Of a stretch of DNA of 64,000 bases, positions 25,987 to 40,333 are shown piece after piece. A program made the translations under genes and the position numbers. Location of the stretch: positions 7,817,859-7,881,858 of the forward strand of contig CM063287.1 in the NCBI GenBank assembly GCA_032173965.1. Reading direction: 5' to 3'. Origin of the DNA: Sitta carolinensis. Lineage: Eukaryota; Chordata; Aves; Passeriformes; Sittidae. The notes beneath the pieces are model-generated. The model saw only the letters and a program-made list of their open reading frames with translations. It was not told the DNA's origin and made no database searches. Positions within the stretch are counted from its first letter, which is position 1; each line of letters starts with the position of its first letter.

Positions 25987-28625
25987 TAAATAAAAAGATT
26001 AATCCTTTAAAGAGAGGTCACCATCCACTTTTCTTACCACAGAAAACGTTCTAATACAAGTGTGCACATAGCTGCCCAACTCCCATCCTTACTGTCCTCC
26101 CACACACTCAGTACTACACCTCATTTCTTTTTACCCAATGCTCCTAAAAGCCTCTACAGGGATGTAGTCATAATTAGATTTAATTAGCTCTATTTCTAGA
26201 TATAAGGACTCTGCACTGAGTGTCCAGATGCCTTTCTCAGATCATAGTGAGTGCCTATACAGTAAAAATACTATTCTGGGCTAAAAATTCTCTGGGGGTG
26301 GAGGGGGGAGGAAGCACACAAAATGATAGTTAGTAAGAGCTGGATGAAACAAACAAAAACCCCACCATTGATAGTACTGCAGAAATAATAAATTTGATAA
26401 AACAACACATCAAAGCTCATCTATGACCTTGCTCCTAGCTGACTGTGACTCTTTCTGTAATTCCACAGCATTAGAATCAGGCCAGTCCTAAACCCTACAA
26501 ATTTACTTGGGCAGGATGCAGGTACATATCCAGTACTGTTTCAAGTCTTTGTAGAACTTTTGAGCAGTTATTGGAAAAAAAAACCCACAGATTTTTATGG
26601 GAATAAATAAATAAATATAAATGCTGCAGCATTAAAGATCGCAGCCAAAAGGAGAGAAGAGAGATTTCCTTAGGCAAGTAATAAATATAGAGTACCTGGA
26701 ATACAATTAGAATAAATTGTAATTGTAAATTGCTGCACTTTGCATTGAAATATGCCATTTCTTAAATCTTATGAAATTTCCACACTGTATTCCTTATATT
26801 CCTATTCAATTTTTACCCTTTTTTACTCCGTATTTTTGTATAATTTGAGAATATCTTAGAATGCTTGCCCCACTTGCATTCATAAATGATCGTTAAAAAG
26901 TCTGAATTTTTCTAAGAAAAAGAAAGATGTAGGGAAGTGTTAAAGATTTAATAATTTCTGGTTATCAAAGTAAACACAAGTATCATTACACAGATTGGTG
27001 CTTTAAAATGAAACAAAGTAAATAATCATAGGCACTTCCATATGAAGAGAAAAAATTAGCAGAACTCTAGTCCTGGCTCTACCCAAGCAAAAATTAGTCC
27101 ACAACAATTTCCATGGCGAAATATCTGTTCATCACTCAAAATGCATCTAACTTAGGTATTTCTGGAAAAATATTCTCAAAAAAAGTGAAGTTAAACCACT
27201 CATTCATAGGGGTTTCTTTCTCCCAATGTGAGTTTTCCCAATATTGCTCTACAGCCATGTTCCAAGAAAATTCTGCTAATCATTCATTATCTTACACCTT
27301 CCTACATGCTGCCTTTGGGGAAAAAAGTATCTTGCTGAGATAGACGCTATCTGATAATTACTATTCTCTTTTCTGCTCATTTTTCTCAACTTTCAAAAAA
27401 TATTTTATAAAGGAAAACAATAAAGAAGTGCCCAGATGACAGCTGAGAAGCAATGTGATTCTCAAATCAAGAGGACCAATACCTACAGACATTCTGGGTA
27501 CGTCTGATGTGGTGAAAGGAAAGAAAAACAAATATTGGCAGAAGCAATGGAAGGGCAGGATGGAGACGGAAAGTAAGAAATACGTCACACCAGGGGGTTG
27601 AGGAGACACTTTCTTGTCCCTCAGATAGAAAACTGCCTCCTATAGATGATGAAAGAGCAGTGAAGAGTGACCTATGAAAACAGGAGAAAAAAGAAATGAG
27701 CTTGAGTCCAGAGAAGGGTCAGCAGGAAGACGCTCTGAGTGATGTTCTGAGAGGGGAAAGGAAAAGCATCAATAGCCATTTTTCTGCACTACGCTCTGAC
27801 TGATCACCTGGGCTGAGCTCGGGAAAGTTTTATCTGTCCACTGAAGATCTATAAATTAATCTGCTGGCAGCACCAGCAGCATCATTTGGAAAGCATCATC
27901 TGTCCAAAAAGGAAGAATAAGGTCAACTGCTGTCTAAAATTTTTGACTGGTATTCAAGTGATGAGGACAATGTCATCTCCACATGGCCCAGAGTTCCCCA
28001 ACTCCCTTAGCACTCTAACTTCCTGTCTAAGGCTTCTCTGATGAATTGTCTACTCTTGCTATATTTCCAAATGTTTTATTACTTTTCCTGCAAAAAAAAT
28101 TTCAAGAACTCTTCTTCCCACTTCACTTTTCTCTTCTCTTTCTCAGCTAAGAGGGCTTTTTGGACAATCATCATATTTGGGAAGAATTCAACCAAATACA
28201 TTAGAGCTGCATTTGTTTGAGTAGTTTCTCTGTACTTACTGACTCCAATTCTTTCAAATCAGGATCTTTATTAAGGATTGAAAAGAGAAAATATTCAAGA
28301 GCAACTTTTTATGGGCATTAATCAGAGTTTAGCTTTATTTTTTAATTAAAGCTTACAAGAATTTCAGTTGGTTTTTTTTACTACTGAATACATTGCTTTC
28401 CTATGGATTTGGAATTTGTATGATACTCTATTTCTACAGCTATTTGTTTCAGACTTCTTATTGAAAACAGATTTTCACCAATAACAAACTGGTCCCTCAC
28501 CTTTTTTTTTTTTTAAGCATGATTTTGCTTAGCACTGTAAAAGCTATTGATGATTTTTTAAAAGCCACAGTTATTAAGCTCATCTTAGTACATGAGGATC
28601 AACTGGTTTTCCACATTCTATCTAC

Positions 28626-28644
28626 AAAAAAAAAAAAAAAAAAA
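28626..28644. repeat. A19 homopolymer
   Basis: An uninterrupted run of 19 A. No upstream retrocopy body is recognised, so it need not be a retroposed tail. Confidence 0.9.
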
Positions 28645-31600
28645 GGCTCTTTTTGCACAGCCATTACAAATACAACTTACCTTTCTGCTATCCACCCCAC
28701 AATGTTGCAGTGTAAGCTGTTTGATTTTTGTTTGTTTGCTTTTAAATGGGACAAATAACAGCACAACTTTTTTTAAGAGATAAAGAAAAGAGCCTATTTT
28801 CAGTCTTAGATTCAAGTTGCTCTGTATAGCATTAAACTGTATGCTGAAATACAGGAATACAGAAATTCATTCACCCACTGAGCAGTCCCTGTGAATACCT
28901 CCTCACTTCTTAAAGCATGGTGCCATGAGAAATACCCACAGGTGTTGGCACTTAACCTGCACAGACTTCTATACCCCACAGTGCATTCCTTTCTAGCTAC
29001 CACCTGATCTTTTAGACAGTAAAAAACTAACATAATAAAATTACTAGTTCTCCCCACTATTGCTGTGGTTGCGGTTTGAGAATTTAGAAGCGAATATTGA
29101 ATGTCAGCATTTGTTAGTCTATGTGGCACAGAATGTGGTGATTCTAAAACTAAAAAAGAAGTTGTGTTATGACAAATGCTCTTTTGTATCTGCTCCAATG
29201 TGGATCGATCTGAATCAATGAGAATCAATGTAATGTAAAAGCAACAAATGAAAACTGTAGTCAAGAGGGAGCTCTGATCTTTAGGTTTCAGACTTATTTT
29301 TTACACCTTACAATTAAATCTATTTTTAAAACACTAAAAGTGCAAGTAATTCATTACTAGGCATTCTTCTATCCAAATCACACACGATTACAACATAATC
29401 CTCCATTACAAATGACTGATATCAGGAAGCACAATGCTCAGTTCATCCCTGGCTAAGTCAAATCACTAGGGTGGCCCCAAGGGTGGATTTGGCTGACAGA
29501 ATCTAATCAAACACAGTCATTCCAGCTTATTCACCAGACAGAGAAGGATGGAGTTCCGTGATGGCTGGAAATCAGCCATGAGTCACAGATCCCACACATC
29601 CATGTTTACCACCAGAAGTACTGAATAAATGGTTTGGTAAGAAGTATACGCAGTGATCTTTCCATAAACTGTCACTGTCATAACCATATTGAAAAAAGAT
29701 ATATGGACAGACCTAGAGCAGAAGGTGCAGATAAGAAAATACCCAGTGGCATTCAAAAGGGAGTTGTATTTATCTTTCTATACTGACACTGAAATTATTT
29801 AGCTGACTTATATAATGTGAGTAGGATGCTGAAAAATGCAGAACAAAAAACAAGAGCAGAACCAGGTGTGAAGAGACACATGATGGGATGGAAGAAGGTA
29901 ACCAAGGAAGTTGTTCCTATACACTCTCATACATAGATCATAAACTATTTTCCTATACTAGATCTGATTTCCACTGCAGAAGACTAAATTGTATTTCCCT
30001 TATATTTCCAGACTGAAGATGTGCTCATATTCTTGCTTTATTTGTACCCAAGCTTTTCAGCCTTTACACACGGGTCGCGTTTTACCACGCTTGCATCACA
30101 CTGGGTGCTTTCCTCTACATTTTCAACATTTTTCTGCATGTCTTGTTCTGTTTTAAATTGCTTTGCCCAAAATTTGCAATACTGTTCCAACAAAGCCAAG
30201 CTGATGTCAAACAGATTGAAATAATTGCCTCCCTGATCTTACAATTGATGTTTCTGGTATTGTATCTGAGGACTACATTTGCTAACTCAGCAGGACCATC
30301 ACAGAACTGATTCTCATTCTGGCTTTTATCCACAAGGACTCTAAGCTGCTCCTGCAGCTCACACCTATACCTCATTTTGTAGCCTCAAACGAAAACACTT
30401 CTCTTTGTATTGAATCTGACCTGGTGGAGTGCTTCAAATGCACCTAAAACAACTGGAATTACAACAATATATTTTAAACAGTCTGGTCGTAATTAATAGT
30501 TTCTATAAATTCAGAATCAGGGAACTAAATAAATACTTTAGAATTCTTTGTTTTCTTTAGGATTCAACTCTGATTTCAAGTTCTGTGAAAATAACCCACT
30601 GACACCATAAGGATACCTTGTTATGCCTTCAGAGAATTCCACAGTCCTTTTGCCACCTTTTACTTACTGTGTTATCTTTCCAAAAACATTGCTAGTTTCC
30701 CAAAGCTGTGAAGTTGGACAATCTTTTGTTGTCTGTTATCCCCATGGTCCTTTTCCCACCTCTCCTCTTCTCCAAAATGTGCATGTTACCATTGCATGAT
30801 CACTTTCATACCAACTATCTTCTGGCTTCCCTAGCCCATTCTTCTTTGGCCATAATGAAATCTGAACTGATGGCTGCCTTAACATTTTAAACATGTACAG
30901 ATAATGTCAATCAAAGGAAATTTGGGAAGCTCTGCCTGTATCCCAACCCTACTTTCTCCACTGCCAGGGAAATTAAAATCTTCCTTTATTTTAATTTCTT
31001 GTCTTTGGAGCACTTCTGTCCCCAAAAAAAAAAGCACTTTCAAAAACAGTCTTCCTCAATGTCTTCTGCATATTTCCAGGCAAAAGTTTGTCCCTCACTT
31101 CTCCTCAGCTTCAGAGAGGGTACAGATGGTTTTGACATGTAGCACTACACTGCCTCTTTTTCATCCCTACCTGCCTTTCACAAAAAGTGTTCCCCTATAT
31201 CAATCAATGAGTAGTCTTGTGCTGTGCCTGACCATGTCTTACAGCTTTTGATTAAATTACTGGATAAAAAAAAAAAGTTAAAAAAGACATTAAAGAAATG
31301 ATGTCTTAATAGTGAAACAACTAATTTGAATTACTGCTGAATTCTGTACCATTCCACTTCCAGGAAGAGTAGTTCATTGCTTTTTGTACTGACTTACATG
31401 TAAAAATAGTGAATGTTTAGAAACATGGAATTAGATTTAAATATATTGACATGAGGGAGTAAAATAATGTGTTTAATTTGATTATATTTTTGTTCCATAT
31501 TCCAGTTTTCCAGAATAATTTATCTTTTCTTTACCCTTGGAATGGAGACAATTTTAAAACCATGAAATGTTGCACAAAAAGGGAAATAAGGTTTCTAATT

Positions 31601-34600
31601 CTTTTTATACCCCCAGACCTACTGCTGGTGCTAATAAAGAAGCAGACACAGGCTCCTGGAGCACTGCTCCTGGTACAACCACATCCAAATTCAGTTTCAA
31701 GTATTGCTCTTGTACCGCTCCCACAGACACATGCCCTGGGCAAGGCACAGTATTTTCTCAGAAAAGGCAGAAAAAGAGAAGGGGAGAATGAAAAATGCCA
31801 CGAGGAGCCAACAGAGATACTTAACTCCAGGTATGAATGAGAAAGAAAAGTAAGAGAAAAATAAAAATAATAAAGAAAACTAGGGAGAAAACCCAGGAAA
31901 TAAACATCCAAAAACCAGGGGCTATCTGTAACTGTGCCAGTCTGGTCAAAAGAAGCAGCAGCACACATCTATCGAAGCTGGTGGGTCACTTCAACCAGCA
32001 AAGGTGTAAACAGCAAAGGTTCACTCAGAACACCAGATATGTTCTAACAGATCTTCCAAAACTGAAAGTCATTGAGAACTCACCACACAGTCAATGATAA
32101 TAAAGTGTTTTGGACTATTCTGGAGACACAGCTAAGCCTGTAGCAGTCATTGTTTGGAAGAGTTTACTTTTACACAGATTTATAAAGGAATCACAAGTGT
32201 TCTTGCTTTTGAAAAGCTACCTGGCATGTTTAACCCAGAATTTACATAAAATCACTACCGAAATGAAAGCAAGGAATGATTTAGCATTTCTAGATGAATA
32301 TAAGCAAAAAGTGCAGATGATGAAATATAAATCAAAAAGGGGGTGGGTAGTTAGAAATACTTTTCTTTTTTTTTTCCCTTCTAATCTCCACTCCTTTTGA
32401 CAGCTATTGCAATATTGAAACATAACCTGTTTGAAACTAGAAGAATGGACACACAGATATATATATTTTAAGCAGTAAGTTTTTTATGACTTTGGCTACA
32501 AAGAGAACATGTGAGGGCATGATACTGCCTGCAAAGACCCATCCCTGTGTATTCTCTTACCCTAGAAAACCTGCTGGGTAATGTTTTAGCCTTCCAACCC
32601 CACACAATAAATTTAACTCCCAATTAACCACCCTTTTTCTAAAGATGACCAAGTCCTTTGTCACCAGCAATGGCATCCAAACTGAAGAGGTACTTCAGCA
32701 CAGACCTGGGTTATTGAAAACTAGCAGACAGTATTTTGTCAGTACAGCTGTTTGTTCATTTGCTGTGTAATTACCAGCCATATATACTTAAAGTTATCTC
32801 ATCCAAAGCTTGGTGGTGGTGGTCTTGCTTACCTAACAAAATTTAAGTGATAAAATTTGTTCTACCTCTAAAACTTAACTCCTATTCTACCTCATGGGAA
32901 GGAGCACAAGAGAAAAATAATAACCAAACACAATATTTTATTGGATTGTCAGTGCAGAAAGAGTAAAGTAGATTTGATTAAAGTAAGAAGATAATAAAAT
33001 CACTTATTGAAATAATACCATGCTATATGGTCATCCTTACTACAGCAAGGTAAGTCCAAGTTTCAGAACCTCTTTGGCTCGATGAGAGCTGGGAGATGGA
33101 GCACACTGTAAGTTGCTCTGGGATCAGCAGATCTCAGTAGCCTAAGCTGTCCAAAGCCCTCCAATAGTTCCCTGAAGTGCAAAAAGGCCTGAAAAGCCTG
33201 TTTACAATCCAGTGCTCTTCATACAAGGAACCTCCAGGAAAAATAAATTGTCCCTGTGTTCTCTTCCTGCTACAACCCCTTCAGTCAGTCAGCCCTACAT
33301 CTCTCTGTCTTTGCCATGGGATCATTGGGTGAACAGGGAAGGCTGGGGTCCTCAATCTGCCCAGGACAAAAAAAGGACTGGCTAAGGTTTTGGTCCATTT
33401 GCATAATGGACTTCTACTCTTGTGGAAACACATCAAAAAGATATTATTTGACTGCTGGGAATTAAAAGATAATTCCATTCCGCAAATCACAGTAAAAATC
33501 AGCATCATCTTTTCCATCAAATATTCATGCAGTTCCCACTACCACTAATTGGAAACATGTACATGGAAAGTTCAGTCAGTCTGTCCTCTTGCTAGAATGG
33601 AGGGGATGCACACTTAAACAAGAAGCAAGCCCTAAGGAACCTCCATCTTTCTATAAATGCATCCATGGAGATGCTCAATGCACCTTCTTCTCACAGTAGC
33701 TTTCAGCACAGACACAAACTCCAACACTTCTGTTAAAGGAAGGACAGCCAAGATATTTCCACCACCTTTGGCCTGCAAAGACTTCTACAAAGTTTTGTAG
33801 TCTGAAAAGCTTCTCTAATTGTCTGTATGGACTTAATTGCATTTTGAGATATTTACAAATTATGTGCGCTGATATTCTTCACTAGAAATTTATACTCTAA
33901 ATTCACATACTACTCTCATAGCTTCCTTACCCAGTCTTTAGCCACAAAGGAGAAAAGAAAACAAAAGCTTTCAAAAGAGAAGCAGAACTGACACCCTGTG
34001 TGATTTGTTTATGTGTGTACGAGTGTGCACACATTAGTGCATGAGTGCTGAAGGTTTTATCATGATGTTACAGTTTCAGGCTTCATGAAGTGAATTTTAA
34101 CATGTGAACAATAACAGCAGCAGTAAAAAATTCACAAACACTCCCTCTCTATAAATGTTTAGGGAAATATGTGCTGTATTTCTTTATGTGAATATAAACA
34201 CTGACTCTCTGGGCATCTTGCTGATGTTTTGTAGTGGGTCATTACAGCAGCTGACAAACCAGGAGGTACTTAAATGTAACAAGGACTAGAAAGAATTTAT
34301 AAAGCCTTTACAAGCAGGGTTTTCACTCGCTTTCCCTAACCCTATTTAATTACAGAGTCTGTCTAATGCCACACAATACAATTTGTTGTTACTATTAAAA
34401 GTTGCCTATCCCAAATTCTAAGCTAGGTGCAAAGAAAGGAGTGAGAAATTAATAAAGGATTTGGCTATTAAATTAGAGGTTATGAATTTACAATATAAAA
34501 ATAAGACAGCAAACACTGTTCTTTTTAAATTAGATATTTTGCTATCTTTAAATAAATCATTATTAAAACAAGGAATTTATAAAATACTGCCATTTATCAG

Positions 34601-35242
34601 TGATTTATAAGTTACTATATATGGTACAACATTAAATCGTTTTTAAAATAAGAATCTAAACAGATTTCCATTAGGGCATCATGGCACTAAGGTAAATTAA
34701 ATAAGCATTGTAGCAGGACAGGATCCCATTTGCTGCAGAGGGGAAACATTACACTTTGAATTTAAGCTGTTCTGGATCTTGGCCAATACACCAACAGTTC
34801 TGCACTAGAGAAAGCCTGTGTTTCATGTAAATCCATATTTGAATGGACCACGCTCATGAGCACTCTTTCCTCTCCTGGCATCTGTGTGCAGGCTTTCACA
34901 GAAGAGGAGGGTGAGCTTCTGCCAGAGAGATGCCTGTATTGTGATTTCTTTTGAGATATTCTCTGCTTCCTAAATAGCTAATGAAATAGTGTCAGCAGAA
35001 GGTAAAAATAAGTCTCCCAGCTGCTCTGAGGTATATTGGAAGCTTTATCTTGACCTCTGGTGTTTAATCTATGCCAATTCAACTAAGACAGAAAAGCAAT
35101 GACACAACAGAGTTTGAACCTTGTGCCATTCAAAAAGCAAAAATGCTACACGTATGCTCAGTTTGGTGTGTCAAAACACATGAAACAAAAGATGATGATG
35201 AGTGAATGTAGCAAGCTGTGTTTTCTCTTTTGACTTTCTTAC

Positions 35243-35296
35243 CTCATTTACATAGACCCAGTGACTATCCTTTGATGCAAGGTTGGTTTCCACAGC
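35243..35296 (-). CDS. GRID1: GRID1 exon (54 nt), amino-terminal domain, first visible exon
   Basis: This minus-strand exon is the most 5' GRID1 exon in the window. It reads AVETNLASKDSHWVYVNE, 18 codons in phase 0, and matches the vertebrate delta-1 receptor as I remember it (mammals have F where this has Y). The acceptor is a pyrimidine-rich tract ending TTTTTGTAG. The donor is GAG|GTAAGA, close to consensus. GluD1 is a postsynaptic membrane protein whose extracellular amino-terminal domain binds cerebellins bridging to presynaptic neurexin; this exon lies inside that domain. It is too short to be found as an open frame and was identified by peptide recognition plus splice sites. The peptide runs directly into the next exon (VNE then EITD), so no exon is missing between them. 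Confidence 0.93.
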
Positions 35297-36387
35297 CTAC
35301 AAAAATAAAAAGAAACATAATAATAAAAATAAATAAAACATGGAAAATATATTCCAGAAAGAACTTATATAAAATGTACTATAAAGCTCATTGTGATTGT
35401 TTTCATTGCTACTGACGTTGTTTCAGTATAGTTCTTTTCATCTCTTCCTCTGTTGCTTCATGGAACAGTAACTAACTGGTGGTAGCCACCTTTCTCTGAC
35501 CTCAGTTCCTTAACCAAAGTACTCTAACCCTGTCCATGTACCACAAAAGCACACTGGGGCAGGGTGGTGCATCAGCATAAGGGATCCTGTGATGAATAAC
35601 CGCACAGAACATGCAGTTCAGGAGATTAACTTCTCCATGATATATCTAATGCATCCTACTCAGCTGGGTTTCATTTCAATATGCCTCTCAAAATGAATTG
35701 TCTCTGGATCATTACTCCTCTGATAGTTTATCTGTTAACTAACCTAGTTAATTAAAAACATGATGGTGAGATGCTCAAGTGAAATTCACACATTTATATG
35801 AGTACATCCTCTCTTCATATTTCCATAAGGTGCAAGACAAAGTTATGATTTGCATGATCACATTTTTGTCTTCCTGGTATGAACTTGGATAATCACTACA
35901 TATTATAAAGAAACATCCCATCTCAGCAGTTTGCTTATCTATCCATACATGTAAAACACACTGGGAAGCTAAAAGTGGAGAAGATTGCACTACCAATACT
36001 GAGAGAACCTCAGCTGAAGGATCTTGCAATATACATAGAAGTTCCTAAGTGTCCCCTTTGTATGACATAGATAAGCTCAATTCAAGACGCTTAATAGTCT
36101 AATAAAGTGATAGCAAGCATGGAGAGATGCACACTACACTGCCAGTGATATTGTTAATGTCCTGCTTAATACATGGTTAAACAATTACTACAGTACTATA
36201 GTGTGTTCCTCTCTCCTAATAAAACAGTGCACACATGTATTTCAGGAGGCAGTTCACTACACGGTTTTGAATGTTCCTGCCTTCAACCACTTCTTTCCTC
36301 TGTGCCAGTATGACCCCATTTATTGAACAGATATTCTTATCTCTCTGTTATAAATGGCCCTATGAATCACTGAAATGAACCCAGTTG

Positions 36388-36403
36388 AAAAAAAAAAAAA
36401 AAA
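36388..36403. repeat. A16 homopolymer
   Basis: A run of 16 A in intron. Nothing distinctive flanks it. Confidence 0.88.
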
Positions 36404-39400
36404 TCAACAAAAAGCCCCACAAACTGCAAACTAATACAAATGAACAAAATACTTCCAGTTACTGGATTTTAACCTGGATAATTTCCACAGTATTTCAAAA
36501 ATTACTGCAGTGGTACTGAGAGGCTCTGTAGACTGTAGCACTGGGCTGAGCAGGAACATCATCAACCACCTTCCTCTTCAGAACATATTTGCATAATAAG
36601 CCTCTCAGATATTTAGTGTCAGATGGGATGAATCACCTTCTGCTATGACACTGACTACAGATGACTGGCTTAGAATAAACACCCACGACTTCTAAGGCTG
36701 CAGTGGAGTGACAAGAGATCCATCCTTAATATAGGCTAAAGGATATCTGATTCCTTTAAACATATGAAGTAAAACTTCATGAAGGATCCAACACCAGCAT
36801 CTCTAACAGTAATCTTAACTTACACTGTGTCCTTAAAAAAGGTATAAATTACTTGCCTAAGTAACTGTGTTTTAGAACTTTGCTCATTTGTGTAGCCCAC
36901 ACAACCACAAGAGAAAACTGTGGGCAACACACATACCTCCATCTATTTCTCATGTCCACAAGCTGAAATACTCCTTTAAAGAGACAAAAATCCCAAGAGA
37001 AACTGCAAACTCATTGCAAGAGGAAAATCAACACAGACAGAACATAGTAATTCTCTTCATCATGAAGAGCATTACAGGAAAGTAAGGAAACCACCAGTCA
37101 AAGCAGATGAGAACCACTAGAAATAACACTTCTAACATCATAATCCTCTCCTAAACATACAATAAAAATTTGTTCCCTTGGCAATTGCCTCCCTTACATT
37201 TCTTTTAAGCTGGGAGGAACATTAAGCTGACCACCTGAGGAACTGGAGCACTTAGGAAAGATAGCAATGATGAACAGGAGGGCAAAAATGTGTACATTTT
37301 CTCCCTATTCACCTCCCAAATATATCCAGACAAAGCCAAATTAGCCAAGTGCTGTAACACATGAAGACCGAAGTGCTGCAAGCATTAGCAAAGCAGAATT
37401 AAATAATGCTCAGGTGCAGAGTTATTGCACTGGCTACATTTAGTGATTCATCTGCAACAGCGAGCAATTTGTATGAATAAATGCTCAGTCTGAGGAGACG
37501 CAAGAGCCAGGGAATTTGAAATGAATTATCACATCTCATTCTTCTGGGTTCACATATCTGGGCCAAAGTTTTTTAAATGAGGTGCCTAAATTTAGGCTGC
37601 TAAGAGTTTATCTTTAGTCATCAGAGTGCCAGACCATTCAGCGCTCCTCCTACAGAGCCAATGGCTCTGCATTCTAATAGCTTGAAACGTATCTAGAAAC
37701 ATCACTGTAGGTAGTCAAGTCTAAATGGCTCTAAATATCTTCTGTTCAGAACTGCAATACATAGCATGAACCACTACTCGAAACGAAAACATGCTGGGAG
37801 GGAGCTGAAACTTCTTGCATTTTGTGCCTCAGATTTTCTAGTGTATTTACAGACTTGCAATCCAAAACAATCTTTAAAACAACCCTATTGAAAAGCAGCT
37901 CTCAGGTTTCAACCTTCTGATATCACCAGTCTATTTCCAGAGGCTCATGAAAGGTAAGCATGAAAAGCAAGGTCCTGGAGACCTCTGGGAATTGAGAATT
38001 CTCAAAGTAAGAAAGAACGCACTGTTCATAACTTAGCGAGGTTTTTTACTTTAAAGAGGAAAAAGGTATCAGCACTTGGGAGATTATGGTCACTCATTTT
38101 TAATAATTCAAGCTGTTCAGAATCTTGCCAATTGCTTTACATTGTGTCCATCCATTCAAAAAGAAAACACATTGTCTATGAAACATCCTTGAAGGACCTA
38201 TTCCATCCTATTTGATAAATGAACCCTATACAAAGAAAGTAGGCTATGAATTTGTGAGATCATTGTGCCTGAGTAAAAGCATTGCCATCTATTGGGGAAG
38301 GATTAATGGGTTAAAATAAGCTATAGTTTTGTATGGAAAAAATATTACTATAGTAAAATGTCCTAGCTCTTTTTATTCTTTCTGTATAGATGGGGTCTAA
38401 GTGACACTTGGCAGTAATGCTTCAGAATATTTCTATCAAATAGAAAATCTGTTTTTGAGATAAACAGCACACTGGAAATTAAAGAGCATCCATCTCATAT
38501 TTGTTTTATCTCAGAGCAGCAAGTAAATTCTACAAATTTTGGGAAAAAAAGAGGTTTATTTGAGATTTTTCTTCCTCCCCAACTACTTTTCAAGAGCCAA
38601 ATGTAAAATGCAGAACCCAAACAAGAGAACTGTAATTCACTCAGTGGACCACTACAAGAGACATGATACAATCAGAATTGGGCCAGAACTGGAAGATGGG
38701 AAGGAGAGCAGTGAATACAGGAAACTGTTTAATTTCTCAGTAGAAAACATTTGCAATAGAAATGAAAAAGGAAGAAACTGAAAATCAAAATATGAACATT
38801 AAGATTTCAGATCTCATAGCAACACTGATAAAAGGAAGAGAGTAAGAAGCTCCATGAAAAATAATCAGATAGTTTCACATATATAGTTTTGTTTACTTTT
38901 AAATGTTTAACTTAAAATAATATACTGCCAATAATCCATGACAACATTATTTTATTGGAATACAGTGGAAAACAAATATTTACACTGCCTTTATAAATAA
39001 GTAACTTGGTTCATTATTTTATCTAATGGCAGTTGCAGGATTAAAAGAAGTTAGGAAAGTAAGCAGTAAATACTGCTATGTTCAGAAATAATTCCACAGA
39101 GGGGAAAAAAAAATAGAAACAATCCTGTCTTGACCTTCTCAAAAAATTTGAAACTGAAAACCTCTCCAAGCATATAATGGGAAGGCTCTTTTCCACAATA
39201 CCAGCCTGCTTTTCCAGGGTCAGCACCTTGCTGTTAACAGCAAAAAGCAGGCTGCATAAAAAGGGGTGCAGGGATGAGTGGCCAGACATGACTGGAGGTG
39301 CTGTGGGTGTTCACACAGACCTCGGCAGGCTGTGTTCCAGTGACAGCAGGATGTCCTGAAGAGTTCAGAATTACACGCAGCAGTGTTATAGTTACAAATC

Positions 39401-39785
39401 TATTGTCTCCTCCCTGTGCACCCAGGGGAACAGGCAGTAGGAATGTCTGAAAGCCCTGTAACCAACCCTGGGACTCTAGAAGGAAATGTCTTGAAGGTGG
39501 CAAACACAGATGTTCCTGTTGTGTCTCAACTTTTGGAAACAAATGTTGCCACCCTGAAATCTATGATATAAAAGAACCACCAGACTGTTTTGCTATGAGG
39601 GATACCAAAAGAGCAAAATTATTACTTGCACATCCTTTAACTTAGTGGTGAGGATAAAGCGCATCATAGCTTTCCACAATGAAAAAAATCAAAGCAGAGG
39701 GCAAGCTGGGGAATTCATAGAAAATAATTTGAAAAGGGCATCCTAAGGAACACTGGAAGAACTCAAAACCAAATCTCTTGCCAAC

Positions 39786-40333
39786 TGCAATGGTTTAACC
39801 CTAGTCACAACTAAGTACCATGCAGCAACTTGCTCATCTCCCTCATAGGGAGTAGAATCAGGAAAAAAAAAAAGGTAAAACTTGTGGGTTGAGATAAGAA
39901 TAGCTCAATAACAACAACAACAACAAAAAATCTTTGAAAAATAACTGTAACGGAAAAGGACAGAACCAAAAGACACAGGAAAATAAAGCCCAGAACAACA
40001 ATGATGCCCAATACAGCTGCTCCCCACCTGCTGACCAATGCCCAGCCCTTTCCCAAGCAGCCACCAGTGCTACCAGCCAGCTCTCCACAGTTTATACACT
40101 GGGCAGGAGTCTCTGTGCTGTGGAATGTGCCTTTGGCTACTTTGGGTCTGTGTCCTGGCCATGCTCCCTGCAGCTCCTTGTGCACCTCCTCACGGGCACG
40201 TGAAACTGAAAAGTCCTTGCTTTGGAGTGAGCACCCCTTAACAACTACATCACCAGGGTGTAACCAGTGTGTAACCAGCCCTGAGCAGGTACTAGGAGGA
40301 AAAGCTAACTGTATCCCAGCTGAGAGCAGGGCC
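39786..40333 (-). mobile_element. Solo LTR of an avian endogenous retrovirus
   Basis: The plus strand begins TGCAATGGTTTAACCCTAG and contains ACTAAGTACCATGCAGC, AAACTTGTGGGTTGAGATAA, a (CAA)n tract, CTGACCAATGCCCAGCCC, and finally AACTGTATCCCAGCTGAGA. Together these are the landmarks of an LTR I recognise from bird genomes, in reverse orientation. On the minus strand a TATAAA-type box lies near 40092-40100 (CAGTGTATAAACTGTGG), as expected for U3. The length is about 548 bp. No gag, pol or env remnant flanks it, so it looks like a solo LTR. The 5-bp flanks do not match, so target duplication is decayed or the ends are slightly off. I do not assign a subfamily. Confidence 0.82.

Larger units (their letters stand above)
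23615..35242 (-). other. GRID1: GRID1 intron (11,628 bp)
   Basis: This intron lies between the 54-nt and 174-nt exons and is mostly AT-rich. It holds a (TA)n tract (23916-23933), a GC-rich island with short hairpins (24545-24770), a CA/TA simple repeat (25953-25986) and an A19 run (28626-28644). The longest open frames are 150 codons (28812-29264, minus) and 145 codons (31531-31968, minus). Neither shows a known domain or exon-like splice context. I find no other gene or clear mobile element. Confidence 0.88.

Noticed and set aside
28626..28644. A19 run as the tail of a processed pseudogene
   Set aside because: No recognisable coding or transcript-like body precedes it on either strand, and no flanking duplication was seen.
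28812..29264. 150-codon minus-strand open frame
   Set aside because: No recognisable domain, no exon-like splice sites, and the length is within chance expectation for 64 kb read in six frames.
31531..31968. 145-codon minus-strand open frame
   Set aside because: Low-complexity F/S/L-rich translation of purine-rich plus-strand sequence; no gene context.
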